DNA from: Verrucomicrobiaceae bacterium
GTDB lineage: Bacteria; Verrucomicrobiota; Verrucomicrobiia; Verrucomicrobiales; Verrucomicrobiaceae
DNA length: 53,395 nt
Reading direction: 5' to 3'
NCBI GenBank assembly: GCA_019694165.1
Contig: JAIBCL010000043.1
Span: forward strand, 1 to 53,395
Of the stretch, positions 43,129 to 52,161 are shown piece by piece (position 1 is the stretch's first letter; every line of letters begins with the position of its first letter). Position numbers and translations under genes: made by a program. The notes beneath the pieces are model-generated. The model was given only the letters and a program-made list of their open reading frames with translations. It was not told where the DNA came from and searched no databases.

Positions 43129-44325
43129 TTAGAACTGGGCACTCAGGCCGAGCGAAACCCGATTACGGTTGTATTCACGGACGGCATCGTCCGATGATAA
43201 CAATGTGTATGAATACGCGGCGTCCATGCTGACACTGTTCCAGAGTCGATATGCCAGTCCGGCGGACGCATTCACTTGTTGCTCGCTGACATTTGTCGTT
43301 GTGGTGCCGTTGCCTTCGTAGTCGCTGTAAACATAGTGCAAGCCACCGTTGACCGAGAAGCGATCCGTGACGCGATGGGTGGCGGTCACACCGGAGCGGT
43401 AGGCGTAGCGAGAGTCGTAGTCACCGAGTTCGGCGCCGTCGAAACCCACAGCTCCGTAGAAGTGCACGTTGGTCTTTCTGCTCGTGGCGTGATCAACCCC
43501 GATCTCAAAGTACGGTGCAGTTTCACCCACTCGGTCGGACTGGTAGAGTTCGACACCAGCACGAAGCGAACCTGTGGTCCGTTCACTCCACGCCTGATCG
43601 ATACCCGTTAGAATGTAGTGCGACGTGTAGTCATTCGTCGCCGTGTCGTAGTCCGTGATGCGGTAGCGGTATTCGGCAACCAATTTGGTTCTCCGGTTTA
43701 GCGCGTAGCCGAACTGTTGGGCGATCACATGCGACAGACGATCCTCAAACCGGCCCACTTCCCCGTCCTCGTAGCGGATGCCATCAAGTGTGTAGGAAGT
43801 GGTGGTGCTCAATCGCTCCGACCACGCATAGCTTACGGCGAAGCTCTCGTAGCCATAAAAGTACTGGCCATTTCGCAGACCAGTTGATGCGCCGATCGCA
43901 TAGTCTGGCTCAACCTCGTATGTGAGGTAGAAATTGTTGGCGATCTTAAGCCGTTGTGAAGCCTGGTGCGCCAAGTTGAGCACCACCCGGGCATTGTAAA
44001 AAGTGCTGTCGGCACCAGGAGTGTCATCCAGATAATTGAGGACGCCAAAGTCGGCCCCAACGCTCCAAGGTGTGCGCTTGTCAGCATCCGCATACAACAC
44101 GCCGGCACCACCCTGGATATAGAAGGAATCGATGTCAGCTAAGCCGGAACTGTCGGCCCTGTAGTTGAGCCTGTCATACCCACCCCCTGCTCCGACGGTG
44201 AATGTGATCGGTTGAGCATGGCGGAAGTCTGCCTGATTCTGGATACCGAGAAGCCCTTGGGCTGTCGCATCATGACCGATGAGAGCGGTTCCGGTGATGA
44301 TGAGGATGGCTGGTAGCGCGCGCAT
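43129..44325 (-). CDS. Outer-membrane beta-barrel protein (putative beta-barrel porin 2-like)
   Basis: 398 residues. A signal peptide (MRALPAILIITGTALIGHDA, cut near TAQG) is followed by a full set of amphipathic strands: ITFTVGAGGGYDRLNYRA, FYLTYEVEPDYAIGASTG, YAYRSGVTATHRVTDRFSVN. It ends NRVSLGLSAQF with the terminal Phe. It resembles the BBP2-type barrels found in exopolysaccharide loci next to Wza/Wzc genes. It probably forms the outer-membrane exit or anchors the Wza-like protein. The 153 bases between it and the kinase gene (42976-43128) may hold a promoter but no gene. ATG 44325 is used over a TTG 12 bases upstream. Confidence 0.82.
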   Translation of the reverse strand: MRALPAILIITGTALIGHDATAQGLLGIQNQADFRHAQPITFTVGAGGGYDRLNYRADSSGLADIDSFYIQGGAGVLYADADKRTPWSVGADFGVLNYLDDTPGADSTFYNARVVLNLAHQASQRLKIANNFYLTYEVEPDYAIGASTGLRNGQYFYGYESFAVSYAWSERLSTTTSYTLDGIRYEDGEVGRFEDRLSHVIAQQFGYALNRRTKLVAEYRYRITDYDTATNDYTSHYILTGIDQAWSERTTGSLRAGVELYQSDRVGETAPYFEIGVDHATSRKTNVHFYGAVGFDGAELGDYDSRYAYRSGVTATHRVTDRFSVNGGLHYVYSDYEGNGTTTTNVSEQQVNASAGLAYRLWNSVSMDAAYSYTLLSSDDAVREYNRNRVSLGLSAQF

Positions 44326-44374
44326 GGAGGGGATCAAGCAGAGGTTCCGTGGGGTGGCAGCGACTCCTGATCGA

Positions 44375-45016
44375 TCACGGCTGCACTTGGGCGGGTGACA
44401 ACGCTACAAGATTCCGTGTTCGGCGACTGTTGGCTCGATTTACAACATCGTCGTCGTTCGTGTCGTCGTCGCCTCCCTTGTTGTCACCACCTCCGCCACC
44501 GGACTTTCCCTTTGAATCTTCGCTACTTTCAGTTTGCGTCACGAAGCCTGATGCGGCGGGCTGGATCAAATACACGCCACGAATATTGGTCGCCCAAGCA
44601 TCTCCAAAATCAGATCCAGGAACTTTCTCAGACGACGTGTCTCGTTTGTCTTTGCTGATCGCTCCCAGCGTGTCGGCGGATCCTGGAGCGACGGCGGTCG
44701 CACACTCGACGATGATGGCGGACATCTTTGGTGCCACGGCCAGCGCTGTCTGGACGATTTGCTGCACGGTGGCATCGTCCGCTTTCGCTGCAAGAATGGC
44801 TGCTTTGACCACTTCACAGGCGCACGCCTCGTTAATCACCAAGGCATCCTCGACGATCATCAGAACCTTCGACGGATCTTTCTCAATGGCAGTGCGCACA
44901 TCGTCGCCGATCTGGTCACAAGTCGTTGGCGCGCCTGCTTTGGCTGGCTGAATCACACAAGCAAGCACCAAGAGAATCAGTGCAGCCACAGTGCGGGCAC
45001 GGGTTGAGATTTTCAT
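44375..45016 (-). CDS. Exported protein with Gly/Asp-rich tail, function unknown
   Basis: 213 residues. A Sec signal (MKISTRARTVAALILLVLAC, cut after AKAG) is followed by a helical region of ~110 residues with four Cys (TTCDQIGDD, NEACACEVVKAA, VECATAV) and repeated Ala/Val helices, then a low-complexity tail GKSGGGGGDNKGGDDDTNDD. A mostly helical part with paired Cys could form disulfide bridges in the periplasm. It is the first gene of the minus-strand polysaccharide set, 49 bases before the barrel gene. I do not recognise a domain. Confidence 0.65.
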   Translation of the reverse strand: MKISTRARTVAALILLVLACVIQPAKAGAPTTCDQIGDDVRTAIEKDPSKVLMIVEDALVINEACACEVVKAAILAAKADDATVQQIVQTALAVAPKMSAIIVECATAVAPGSADTLGAISKDKRDTSSEKVPGSDFGDAWATNIRGVYLIQPAASGFVTQTESSEDSKGKSGGGGGDNKGGDDDTNDDDVVNRANSRRTRNLVALSPAQVQP

Positions 45017-45056
45017 GTTGCAGCCTTGTCTTGTGTTAGCGATTTCCTGTGTCTGG

Positions 45057-45127
45057 AGCGGGTAGTGGGAATCGAACCCACATGGCCAGCTTGGAAGGCT
45101 GGAACTTTACCATTAAGCTATACCCGC
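45057..45127 (-). tRNA. tRNA-Gly (anticodon TCC)
   Basis: The minus strand folds into a 71-nt cloverleaf. Acceptor GCGGGTA pairs with TACCCGC. The D-arm is GCTT-AATGGTA-AAGT. The anticodon arm is CCAGC-CTTCCAA-GCTGG with anticodon TCC. The T-arm is GTGGG-TTCGATT-CCCAC. The discriminator is T, and CCA is not encoded. Confidence 0.96.
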
Positions 45128-45134
45128 AATTGAT

Positions 45135-45140
45135 ATTATA
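45135..45140 (-). promoter_or_regulatory. Possible -10 box (TATAAT) for the tRNA-Gly gene
   Basis: On the minus strand a perfect TATAAT lies 7 bases before the tRNA in an AT-rich stretch that stands out in this GC-rich window (45128-45200). No good -35 box at 17 bases is seen, and transcription would start almost at the tRNA 5' end, so this is tentative. Nothing else is seen in 45141-45333. Confidence 0.35.
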
Positions 45141-45333
45141 TTAACACAAGAATGTTACGAGGCGCAAGATATTTCTGAAATTTATGTTAATTATCGTCTG
45201 ATTTTCTGCTTGGCTGCCTCTTTGGGCTGACCCGGGCAGAGGTAGTGCAGCGTTTCACCGACTCTTGCCGATGCTAGCAGGTGTTGTTGATCCCGCAAGC
45301 CCACATTACTCGCAGGTCACGCGCGCAGTGGCT

Positions 45334-45398
45334 CATTGAACAGGACACCGTAGGCGGAGAGGCGGGGATACTCGATGCCCCATTAAAGAGGACACCGT
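45334..45398 (+). repeat. Two imperfect 18-bp direct repeats at the left end of the transposase relic
   Basis: CATTGAACAGGACACCGT (45334-45351) and CATTAAAGAGGACACCGT (45381-45398) agree at 16 of 18 bases. They lie just before the transposase frame and look like the multiple transposase-binding sites at the end of an insertion sequence. Confidence 0.5.
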
Positions 45399-46398
45399 GA
45401 ATGATGAGCCACGGCTGATGAAAGAGAGCCTTGAAGACTACACACGCGTGATGCGTGGACGCTACGCTCGGTTCCCATGCTTGGAGCGCAAGCACACCGA
45501 CAAAGTGCTCCGCAGGCAGCGACGGCGCGGTCCTGGCGGGGTGCGGCGCGGAGCGAGCAGCACCTACAGCTGCGAGGACATCGCGGTGCTCGAGGCCGAG
45601 TGGCTCGCCGCCGGACAGCCCTGTGGCAAGCGCCTGGCCGGCGAGATGCTCCGGCTCTGGCTGGGCTCCCGACAGAAGCATCATGGCAGGCTCCCCGCGG
45701 AGCAGAGCGTGGGCATTGAAAAGATCAGCGCCGCGCAAATCGACCGCCGGATTGTCCCGTATCGCACGGCAGGACGCAGGTGGCGCATCGCCTGCAGCGC
45801 GCTGGCCGCCATGCAGCGCGAAGTGGCCGTGCGCTGCGAGCCGTGGGCTGAGAGCCTCGCCCGGAGCCGGGGCCCTGGAGATCGACACCGTGGCGCTGCG
45901 CGGCGGCAGCATGGAAGGACCCGTCGTGTGGGCGCTCGACGCCACCGCCATCCACAGCGGCTGGACCGAGGTGCGCGCCGTTTGGCACCGCGGCGCGCAC
46001 GCCACGCGCGAAAGGCTCAGCGAGATCGCCCCCCCCCATTCGTACTCAAGAAGCTCGACGTCGACAACGGCAGCGAGTTCTTAAACACACACTTCATCAG
46101 CCACTTCAAAGCGCGCCAACGCAAAGTCGAGCTGAGCCGCTCACTTCCGTATCGAAAGAACGACAACGCGCAAATCGAGCAGAAAAACTACACCCATGTG
46201 CGCCTGATCCTGGGCGACGACCGCTTCGAGCACCAAGAACTCATTGAAGCGCTCAACGAAGCGCTGCGCCAGCGGCACCAGTGGAACGACCTCTACGGCG
46301 CGCAACTCCGGCTGCTGCGCAACGAACGGCAGGCCGACGGCAAAGTGGAACACCATCACGAAAAACGCGCCAGCACCCCATGCGCCCGCTTCCATGAC
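45397..46398 (+). pseudogene. Degenerate DDE integrase-type transposase (frameshifted)
   Basis: Pieces of an integrase-core transposase appear in two frames. Frame of 45397: RVMRGRYARFPCLERKH and LEAEWLAAGQPCGKRLAGEM. Then the +1 frame from ~45865 to 46030: ALEIDTVALRGGSMEGPVVW and ALDATAIHSGWTEVRAVWH, with the first catalytic Asp. Then the first frame again after a run of nine C (46029-46037): VLKKLDVDNGSEFLNTHFIS with the second Asp, and LPYRKNDNAQIEQKNYTHVR with the Glu. The end KRASTPCARF matches the usual C-terminus. Two shifts and a missing N-terminal block mean it is not functional. Its right end runs into the PHP hydrolase gene. Confidence 0.82.
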
Positions 46399-47897
46399 GG
46401 GCTCTGGATCACGCATTCGACCTTCAAGGCATCACCCAGCCCCGTCGCAGTGTCTCCGATGCCGAAACGGCCGTCCACCGTCATCGTGACGAGCAAACCC
46501 ATGCTCACGAGCAACCGGCCTTCGTGATACGAGCGCCAAACCTCGCCGAGATTCACCGCCGCAGGATCATCATCCTTCGCCATCGCGTAAGTTCTTCCCT
46601 GACCGAGGATGAAACGATTCACATCATGGCTGTCGCTCGATCCCACGGCAAAGATGCGATGCCCGCGGTTCAGCAGCGCGAACCAATCGCGATACAGCAG
46701 TTCGATGTCTGACTGCATGGCCGCGGAGGTGATGACTTCGAGCGCATTGAGGCCGCTGAAGGCATCCGCATGGCGATGTTTGCCCGTCTGCGGATCAAAC
46801 ATGACACCACCGAGCGGAACGAAGCCGCTGTGGAGATCGCGCGGATGATTCAGCGTGATCACCTCGACACCCGGCGTGCCACGAATGGCCGGAAGAAGGC
46901 GGCTCCAGTCCTGCTCGTTCGGATCGACGACCTTCGCACCGCTTTGCACGGGGAAGGCATTGAAGTGCCCGTGCTTCGTGGTGACCTCGTTTCCAATCAC
47001 CGGCGTGAAATGCTGCGTGACCTCCCTCTTTGCCGCCGCTGGTGCGTAATCGGTGTGATGATTGTGATCGGTGGAGATGGCCAGCTCGATTCCTTCACCG
47101 GCGATCGTGAGCATGCGCTCGTCGATCGTGGCATCGCCATGGCCGCTGTGCGTCAGCGTGTGAATGTGGCTGTCCACAGCGATCCAGCCTCGCGTGTCTA
47201 CTTCGCGCTTGAGCTCGATTTTCGCCACTTTGACCTCTCCAGCCTTCACCGAGAGAGTTTGCCGCTCCGCGCACCATTCAAAACCGCGGCCTGCATGCAG
47301 CACATAGTCACCCGGAGGCACATCGAGCGTCACCCGGCCCTTCGGTGTGTAAACGACGCCCGTGCGTGCGGCCACATGATCCGCCGGTTCGGCCTTCAGC
47401 GGCTGCAGCGTGCCGTCCGGCCGCGTGAGCGTGATCCGGCACGGCATATCATTCGTCACAACGACCTCGATTTTCGCGCCACCGATGTCTTGCACCGTCA
47501 AAACGACTGGACCGACCTCGATGTCATCCAGCGCTGGCGGCGCGTCGATGCGCAAAACATTCTCACCATCCTTCAAAGCACCCGCAGGCACCTTCAGGAT
47601 GCATTCGAGCGGTGTTTCGGCCGTGGTGAGGCTGCCGAGCTTCTTGTCATTCAAAAACACCGGCCAGCTCAACTTTACGTCCTTTTGCCAGAGACGCAGA
47701 AACAGCGGCTGCACATTCGTTTTGGCCTCAAAACGCTTCTCCAGCCGCTCGGCATCGACAGTACGACCTTCATAGATCGACCACTCAAACTGGCCCGGTT
47801 TGCCCAGATGCAGCCGTTTTGCCTCCAGAACGATGTCTTGAGCCCATAACGGCTTTTGGGCGGCGACGCAGGCCAGAAGTATGTAGAACGCTCTCAT
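46356..47897 (-). CDS. CehA/McbA-type PHP metallohydrolase, 3' end replaced by the transposase relic
   Basis: 513 residues. A signal peptide (MRAFYILLACVAAQKPLWAQ) is followed by an N-terminal beta-rich region (~25-230) and a PHP-like domain: IAVDSHIHTLTHSGHGD with two metal His, LAISTDHNHHTDYAP, GNEVTTKHGHFNAFP, VITLNHPRDLHSG and FAVGSSDSHDVNRF. All expected metal ligands are present. The family hydrolyses esters or carbamates, including secreted types. After KVECVIQSPSW the frame runs into antisense transposase sequence and stops within ~10 codons, so the true C-terminal domain is lost. It is last in the four-gene operon, 6 bases after the DUF1501 gene, and may still make a stable product. 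Confidence 0.78.
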   Translation of the reverse strand: MRAFYILLACVAAQKPLWAQDIVLEAKRLHLGKPGQFEWSIYEGRTVDAERLEKRFEAKTNVQPLFLRLWQKDVKLSWPVFLNDKKLGSLTTAETPLECILKVPAGALKDGENVLRIDAPPALDDIEVGPVVLTVQDIGGAKIEVVVTNDMPCRITLTRPDGTLQPLKAEPADHVAARTGVVYTPKGRVTLDVPPGDYVLHAGRGFEWCAERQTLSVKAGEVKVAKIELKREVDTRGWIAVDSHIHTLTHSGHGDATIDERMLTIAGEGIELAISTDHNHHTDYAPAAAKREVTQHFTPVIGNEVTTKHGHFNAFPVQSGAKVVDPNEQDWSRLLPAIRGTPGVEVITLNHPRDLHSGFVPLGGVMFDPQTGKHRHADAFSGLNALEVITSAAMQSDIELLYRDWFALLNRGHRIFAVGSSDSHDVNRFILGQGRTYAMAKDDDPAAVNLGEVWRSYHEGRLLVSMGLLVTMTVDGRFGIGDTATGLGDALKVECVIQSPSWKRAHGVLARFS

Positions 47898-47903
47898 GTC
47901 AGT

Positions 47904-49295
47904 TTAGACCAGCAACTCGTGCATCACCCGTCCGCTCACATCCGTGAGGCGTTGATCCCGGCCGCCGTGGCGGAAGGTGAGCTTTTCGTGATGGATGCCC
48001 ATCTGGTGCAGCAGCGTGGCGTGGATGTCGTGAATGTCGAGCGGCTGGCTGACGACGGCATTGCCAAACTCGTCCGTTTCACCAAACGCGATGCCTCCCT
48101 TGAAGCCGCCGCCGGCCATGAAGATCGAATAGCCGTTCACGTGATGATCGCGGCCGCAGGTGTCGGTGACTTTCGGCGTGTGCGGCGTGCGGCCCATCTC
48201 GCCGGCCCACAAAACGATGGTTTCATCGAGCAGCCCGCGCTGTTCGAGATCGACAATGAGCGCGGCGACGCTTTGATCGGTGACGCGAGCATTCTTGGCG
48301 TGGTTTTGCCGGATCTGGCCGTGCTGATCCCACGGCGAGTTGTTGCCATCAAACGTCGGGCACGTGATCTCGACAAATCGCACACCTGCCTCGACCAATC
48401 GCCGCGCTCGCAGCGCCTGCGTGGCGTAGAATCGCTGATGTTCATCGGTGGAATCGACGCCGTAGAGCTGGCGGATATGCTCCGGCTCCGCGCTGATGTC
48501 CGCAATGGCCGGCACGGCGTTTTGCATGCGGAAAGCAGTCTCGTAATTCGCAATTGCGGCCTCGATGGCTCGCGCATCCGACGTGTTCGCGGCGAACTCG
48601 GCATCCTGCTCAGCGATGAGCGCGAGTTTGCGTCGCTGCATGGCCGCAGCGGCCTGCGGCGCGATATTGTCCACCGGCACACCCTTCGCGCGGAAGAGCG
48701 TCGCTTGATGACTCGCTGGCAAAAACGAGCTGCCGAAGTTTTCGAGTCCGCCATTCGGCACCCAGTCGTTGTTCAGCACGACGTAGCCAGGCAGGTTCGC
48801 GTTCTCGGTGCCGAGTCCATACGACACCCACGCGCCAAAGCTCGGCGCTTGGCCGAGAATGCGCCCGGTGTGCAGCAACAGATTCTGCTGACCATGCAAC
48901 GGCAGTTCGCCGACCATCGAGCGCACCACGCAGAGCTTGTCCGCGACCTGCGCGATGTGCGGGAACAGTTCGCTCACCCACAATCCGCTCTGCCCGCGCT
49001 GCTTGAACTCCCACGGACTGCCAAACCACACACGACCTGCATTCGACTGCGAGCGCTTCGTCACCGCGCTCTCGCCGATGGGTTTGCCCTCGTGCTTTTT
49101 GAGCATTGGCTTCGGATCAAACGTGTCCACATGGCTCGGCCCGCCGTCCATGAAGCAGAAGATGATGTTCTTCGCCTTTGCGCGGTTGTGCAGCGGCACG
49201 TTCGCCATCGCACGCAACGCCAGCATGCCAAAGCCCGCCGAAGCGCTCGCCAAAACGTGGCGGCGTGAGCAACAGCGATGAGCGTGTGATGTCAT
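47904..49295 (-). CDS. DUF1501 protein with Tat signal
   Basis: 463 residues with a twin-arginine signal (CSRRHVLASASAGFGMLALR) and the DUF1501 fold, which is related to sulfatase/alkaline phosphatase enzymes: KNIIFCFMDGGPSHVDTFDP at the usual first metal site, SGLWVSELFPHIAQVADKLC, ETIVLWAGEMGRTPHTPKV, GRDHHVNGYSIFMAGGGFKG and the end PLDIHDIHATLLHQMGIHH. In Planctomycetes and Verrucomicrobia it is nearly always encoded with a DUF1549/DUF1553 protein, as here, where it starts one base after the stop of that gene. Export with folded metal centre to the periplasm is likely. Its substrate is not known. Confidence 0.92.
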   Translation of the reverse strand: MTSHAHRCCSRRHVLASASAGFGMLALRAMANVPLHNRAKAKNIIFCFMDGGPSHVDTFDPKPMLKKHEGKPIGESAVTKRSQSNAGRVWFGSPWEFKQRGQSGLWVSELFPHIAQVADKLCVVRSMVGELPLHGQQNLLLHTGRILGQAPSFGAWVSYGLGTENANLPGYVVLNNDWVPNGGLENFGSSFLPASHQATLFRAKGVPVDNIAPQAAAAMQRRKLALIAEQDAEFAANTSDARAIEAAIANYETAFRMQNAVPAIADISAEPEHIRQLYGVDSTDEHQRFYATQALRARRLVEAGVRFVEITCPTFDGNNSPWDQHGQIRQNHAKNARVTDQSVAALIVDLEQRGLLDETIVLWAGEMGRTPHTPKVTDTCGRDHHVNGYSIFMAGGGFKGGIAFGETDEFGNAVVSQPLDIHDIHATLLHQMGIHHEKLTFRHGGRDQRLTDVSGRVMHELLV

Positions 49296-49296
49296 G

Positions 49297-52161
49297 TCAG
49301 CGGTAGTAGATGAACTCTTTCGCGTTGAAGAACGCGTGAGCGAGGCTTTCCCATGCAGCGGGTGTGTCGCCGCCGAAAGATTCGAGGGCGGAGAGCCAGC
49401 GCTTCATTTCAGCGTTGTTCGGTTCGCGTGAGAAGGCGCGCATGAACATGTGGCGCACGCGTTGTTCGGGGCTGGATGAGTTCTGCGACAGTTGCTGCGC
49501 CCAATGCTTCGCCATCGCGAGAACAAAGGGATCGTTAAGCATGACGAGGGCTTGCGTAGGCACGTTGGTCACGTCGCGGCGGCCGGTGGGGAGTTTGAGG
49601 TCGGGGAGGTTGAAGCCGGTCAAAAACTTCGGCGGCTGCATGATGGACATTTGAAGGTAGATCGAGCGGCGACCGTCGCCGTCGAGCGGGCCGGAGAAGA
49701 AACGCTTCGCAGCATCTTCGGCGACGCGATGGGGAAGAATCGGGCGGCCGTAGAGCTGAGGATCGAGCCGGCCGGAGACGGCGAGCAACGAATCGCGGAT
49801 GGACTCGGCTTCGAGGCGGCGTGTGGGGTAATAAGAGAGAAGGCGATTCGATGGATCGCGGTCGCGCGCGGCGTCGCTGACGTGGCTGGACTGACGGAAG
49901 GTCTGGCTGAGCACCAGCCTGCGCACGAGTTTCTTCGTGGACCAACCTTCGCGGATGAACTCGCGCGCGAGCCAGTCGAGCAACTCGGGATGCGAGGGCT
50001 TGTCGCCGAGGCGGCCGAAATCATCGGGCGTGGCGACGAGGCCAGTGCCGAAGATCCACTGCCACACGCGGTTCACATACACACGTGCCGTGAGCGGATG
50101 CTCGGGATGCAGCAGCGACTCGGCGAGTGCCAGACGGTTGGTGATGCGGTCGCCGTGCAGCATTTGGAGCGACGCGGGCGGCACAAGTTCACCTAGGGCA
50201 TCAACATTGCCGCGAACGTTGAGCGGATACTTCGCGGTGACGACTTCGCGCTCGTCCATGCTGTTGACGGTGCGCGGGAAGGCGATGCTGGATTCGATGC
50301 GGCGGTAATCGGCGACGAGTTGGGTGCCTACAGGTGATTGGTTCGGCAGCAAACCATTCGCGAGGAGCCAATTGAGCACGTCGCTGTCGCCGGGCTGGCT
50401 TTGTTGAGCGCGCCAGCGTTGCACGATGGTGTTGAACCAGGCGGCGATGCGTTCCCACGGGTCGGCGGCGGTGTTGTTTTGATAGAGAGCGGTGAAGGCG
50501 TCGAGTTCGTCCTGCGGTGTGCCGGCGGTGTCGTGCGTGACGACGTCGGTAATGCTGATCCAGCTTCGTTTGTCGTAGCCGAAGTCGTTGTTCTTGAGTC
50601 CCTTCGCCAAACCGGTGCGCGGCGGGAAGTTCGGATTCAGCGAGGAGGTGCAAAACTCGATGGTGACCTGCTGCGCGCCGTTTTTGAGTGCCGCATCATT
50701 GAAGGATTTCCACTGCGGGTCGGTGTTCGTGTAGAACGCGACGGTCTCGTTTTGGAAGGCATGGTCATCGACGACGAGGTGGCCGCCAAACTCGCCTCCG
50801 GCGACGTTGAGGCTCACGATCTTGCCGGGAACAAGATGCTGCGGCGGCATGCGCAGGCTGGAGGGCAATTTGGAGCTCAAGGCGTGCGAGTGCCATCCGC
50901 GTGGAAGGAGTCGCGAGACGATGTTTTCGCCTTCGAGGGCGATGAGGGGCGTGGCTTCTTCGACAAAGCCGTGCGTGAAGCCATCACCTTCGATGACCCA
51001 TCCCGAGGAGGGGCGCTTTGCATCCAGCGACTTGAACATCTCATTCGCTTTCTTCGCTGCTGCTCGATTCTTCTCCCACTCCGTTGCGAGCTTCGACAAC
51101 TCATCCGGCGCAGCGAGCGGAGCGCCAATGCCTTTCAAGGAGGGGCGGTTTGCAACCGCCCAGGCTTTGAGAGTGGGCGCTTGGAAAGTGCCCCTCATTG
51201 TCCACTGCGCGGCGAGTTCGTCACGAATCGCATCACGCAACCCTTTGAGCTTCGCGATGGCTGCATCATTTTTCCCCGGCGCATCAATGACGCGCGAGGT
51301 CCAGCGCGGCGTGGTGAACATGGCGGCGAGCGAGTAGTAGTCACGCTGGGAGACGGCTTCGAGCTTGTGGTCGTGGCAACGCGCGCAAGCGACGGTGGTG
51401 GCGAGGAAGGCTTTGGAGAAGGCGTCGATTTTGTTGTTCACCATCTCCTGATGGATGCCGTTGAACATCAAGCTGCTGCCATGCCGATGCTCGCCCATGT
51501 GGTAAAACATGGGGCCGATGAGGCTTTCGTTGGTTTGCGCCTTCGGATGGATGCGCGGCTGCGACAACAAATCGCCGGCGAGTTGCTCGCGCACGAGCTG
51601 GTCGAAGCCGATGTCGTCGTTGAAGGCGCGGATGAGATAGTCGCGGTATTCGTGGGAACCTTTGGCGGGATTGTCCCATTCGTAGCCGTAGGTGTCCGTG
51701 TAGCGCACGACGTCCATCCAGTGGCGCGCGAAGTGTTCGCCGAAGTGCGGTGAAGCGAGAAGTGACTCGACGTAGTCGGACGGGTCTGGCTTGTCTGACG
51801 CGTCGGACGGCGGCAAACCGGTGAGCACGAAGCTCAAACGACGGCGCAGCGTGGCTTCATCGGCAGGTGGCGCAGATGTGAGTTGCATCGCATCGAGCGC
51901 GGCTTTGATGAAACGATCCACCGGCTCCTTCGACCACGCGGCATCGTTCACCGTCGGTGGCTCGTCTTTGCGCATCGGCTTGAGGCTCCACCAGTCGAGG
52001 CGCTTCTGGAACTCGACTTGCCAGGCGTCAGCGGTTTTGAGTTCCTTGCTCGCGTTCTTTACGATGGGCGGATGGTTCGGGCCAAGCTTCGTTGATGACA
52101 CTTCGTCGCCAATCGCGAGCGAGCTGATCAGGCAGCAGACGATGGTTACGAAGCGTTTCAT
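49297..52161 (-). CDS. Exported DUF1549-DUF1553 protein without PSCyt1 domain
   Basis: 954 residues. A Sec signal (MKRFVTIVCCLISSLAIGDE) is followed by DUF1549: RRRLSFVLTGLPPSDASD, FGEHFARHWMDVVRYTDTYG and the VACARCHDHKLEAVSQRDYY heme-like motif. DUF1553 comes next: VNRVWQWIFGTGLVATPDDF, SNRLLSYYPTRRLEAESIRD and NVPTQALVMLNDPFVLAMAK. The N-terminal cytochrome domain of the related protein at 22179 is absent. It overlaps the stop of the upstream propeller gene (ATGA) and is followed by DUF1501, so these products should be made together and act together in the periplasm. A role in breakdown of complex polymers is often proposed but not proven. Confidence 0.92.
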   Translation of the reverse strand: MKRFVTIVCCLISSLAIGDEVSSTKLGPNHPPIVKNASKELKTADAWQVEFQKRLDWWSLKPMRKDEPPTVNDAAWSKEPVDRFIKAALDAMQLTSAPPADEATLRRRLSFVLTGLPPSDASDKPDPSDYVESLLASPHFGEHFARHWMDVVRYTDTYGYEWDNPAKGSHEYRDYLIRAFNDDIGFDQLVREQLAGDLLSQPRIHPKAQTNESLIGPMFYHMGEHRHGSSLMFNGIHQEMVNNKIDAFSKAFLATTVACARCHDHKLEAVSQRDYYSLAAMFTTPRWTSRVIDAPGKNDAAIAKLKGLRDAIRDELAAQWTMRGTFQAPTLKAWAVANRPSLKGIGAPLAAPDELSKLATEWEKNRAAAKKANEMFKSLDAKRPSSGWVIEGDGFTHGFVEEATPLIALEGENIVSRLLPRGWHSHALSSKLPSSLRMPPQHLVPGKIVSLNVAGGEFGGHLVVDDHAFQNETVAFYTNTDPQWKSFNDAALKNGAQQVTIEFCTSSLNPNFPPRTGLAKGLKNNDFGYDKRSWISITDVVTHDTAGTPQDELDAFTALYQNNTAADPWERIAAWFNTIVQRWRAQQSQPGDSDVLNWLLANGLLPNQSPVGTQLVADYRRIESSIAFPRTVNSMDEREVVTAKYPLNVRGNVDALGELVPPASLQMLHGDRITNRLALAESLLHPEHPLTARVYVNRVWQWIFGTGLVATPDDFGRLGDKPSHPELLDWLAREFIREGWSTKKLVRRLVLSQTFRQSSHVSDAARDRDPSNRLLSYYPTRRLEAESIRDSLLAVSGRLDPQLYGRPILPHRVAEDAAKRFFSGPLDGDGRRSIYLQMSIMQPPKFLTGFNLPDLKLPTGRRDVTNVPTQALVMLNDPFVLAMAKHWAQQLSQNSSSPEQRVRHMFMRAFSREPNNAEMKRWLSALESFGGDTPAAWESLAHAFFNAKEFIYYR

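Noticed and set aside
45057..45127. tRNA-Gly as an attachment site for an integrated element
   Set aside because: No integrase and no repeated tRNA 3' end is found on either side; the nearby transposase is a DDE insertion-sequence type that does not use tRNA ends.
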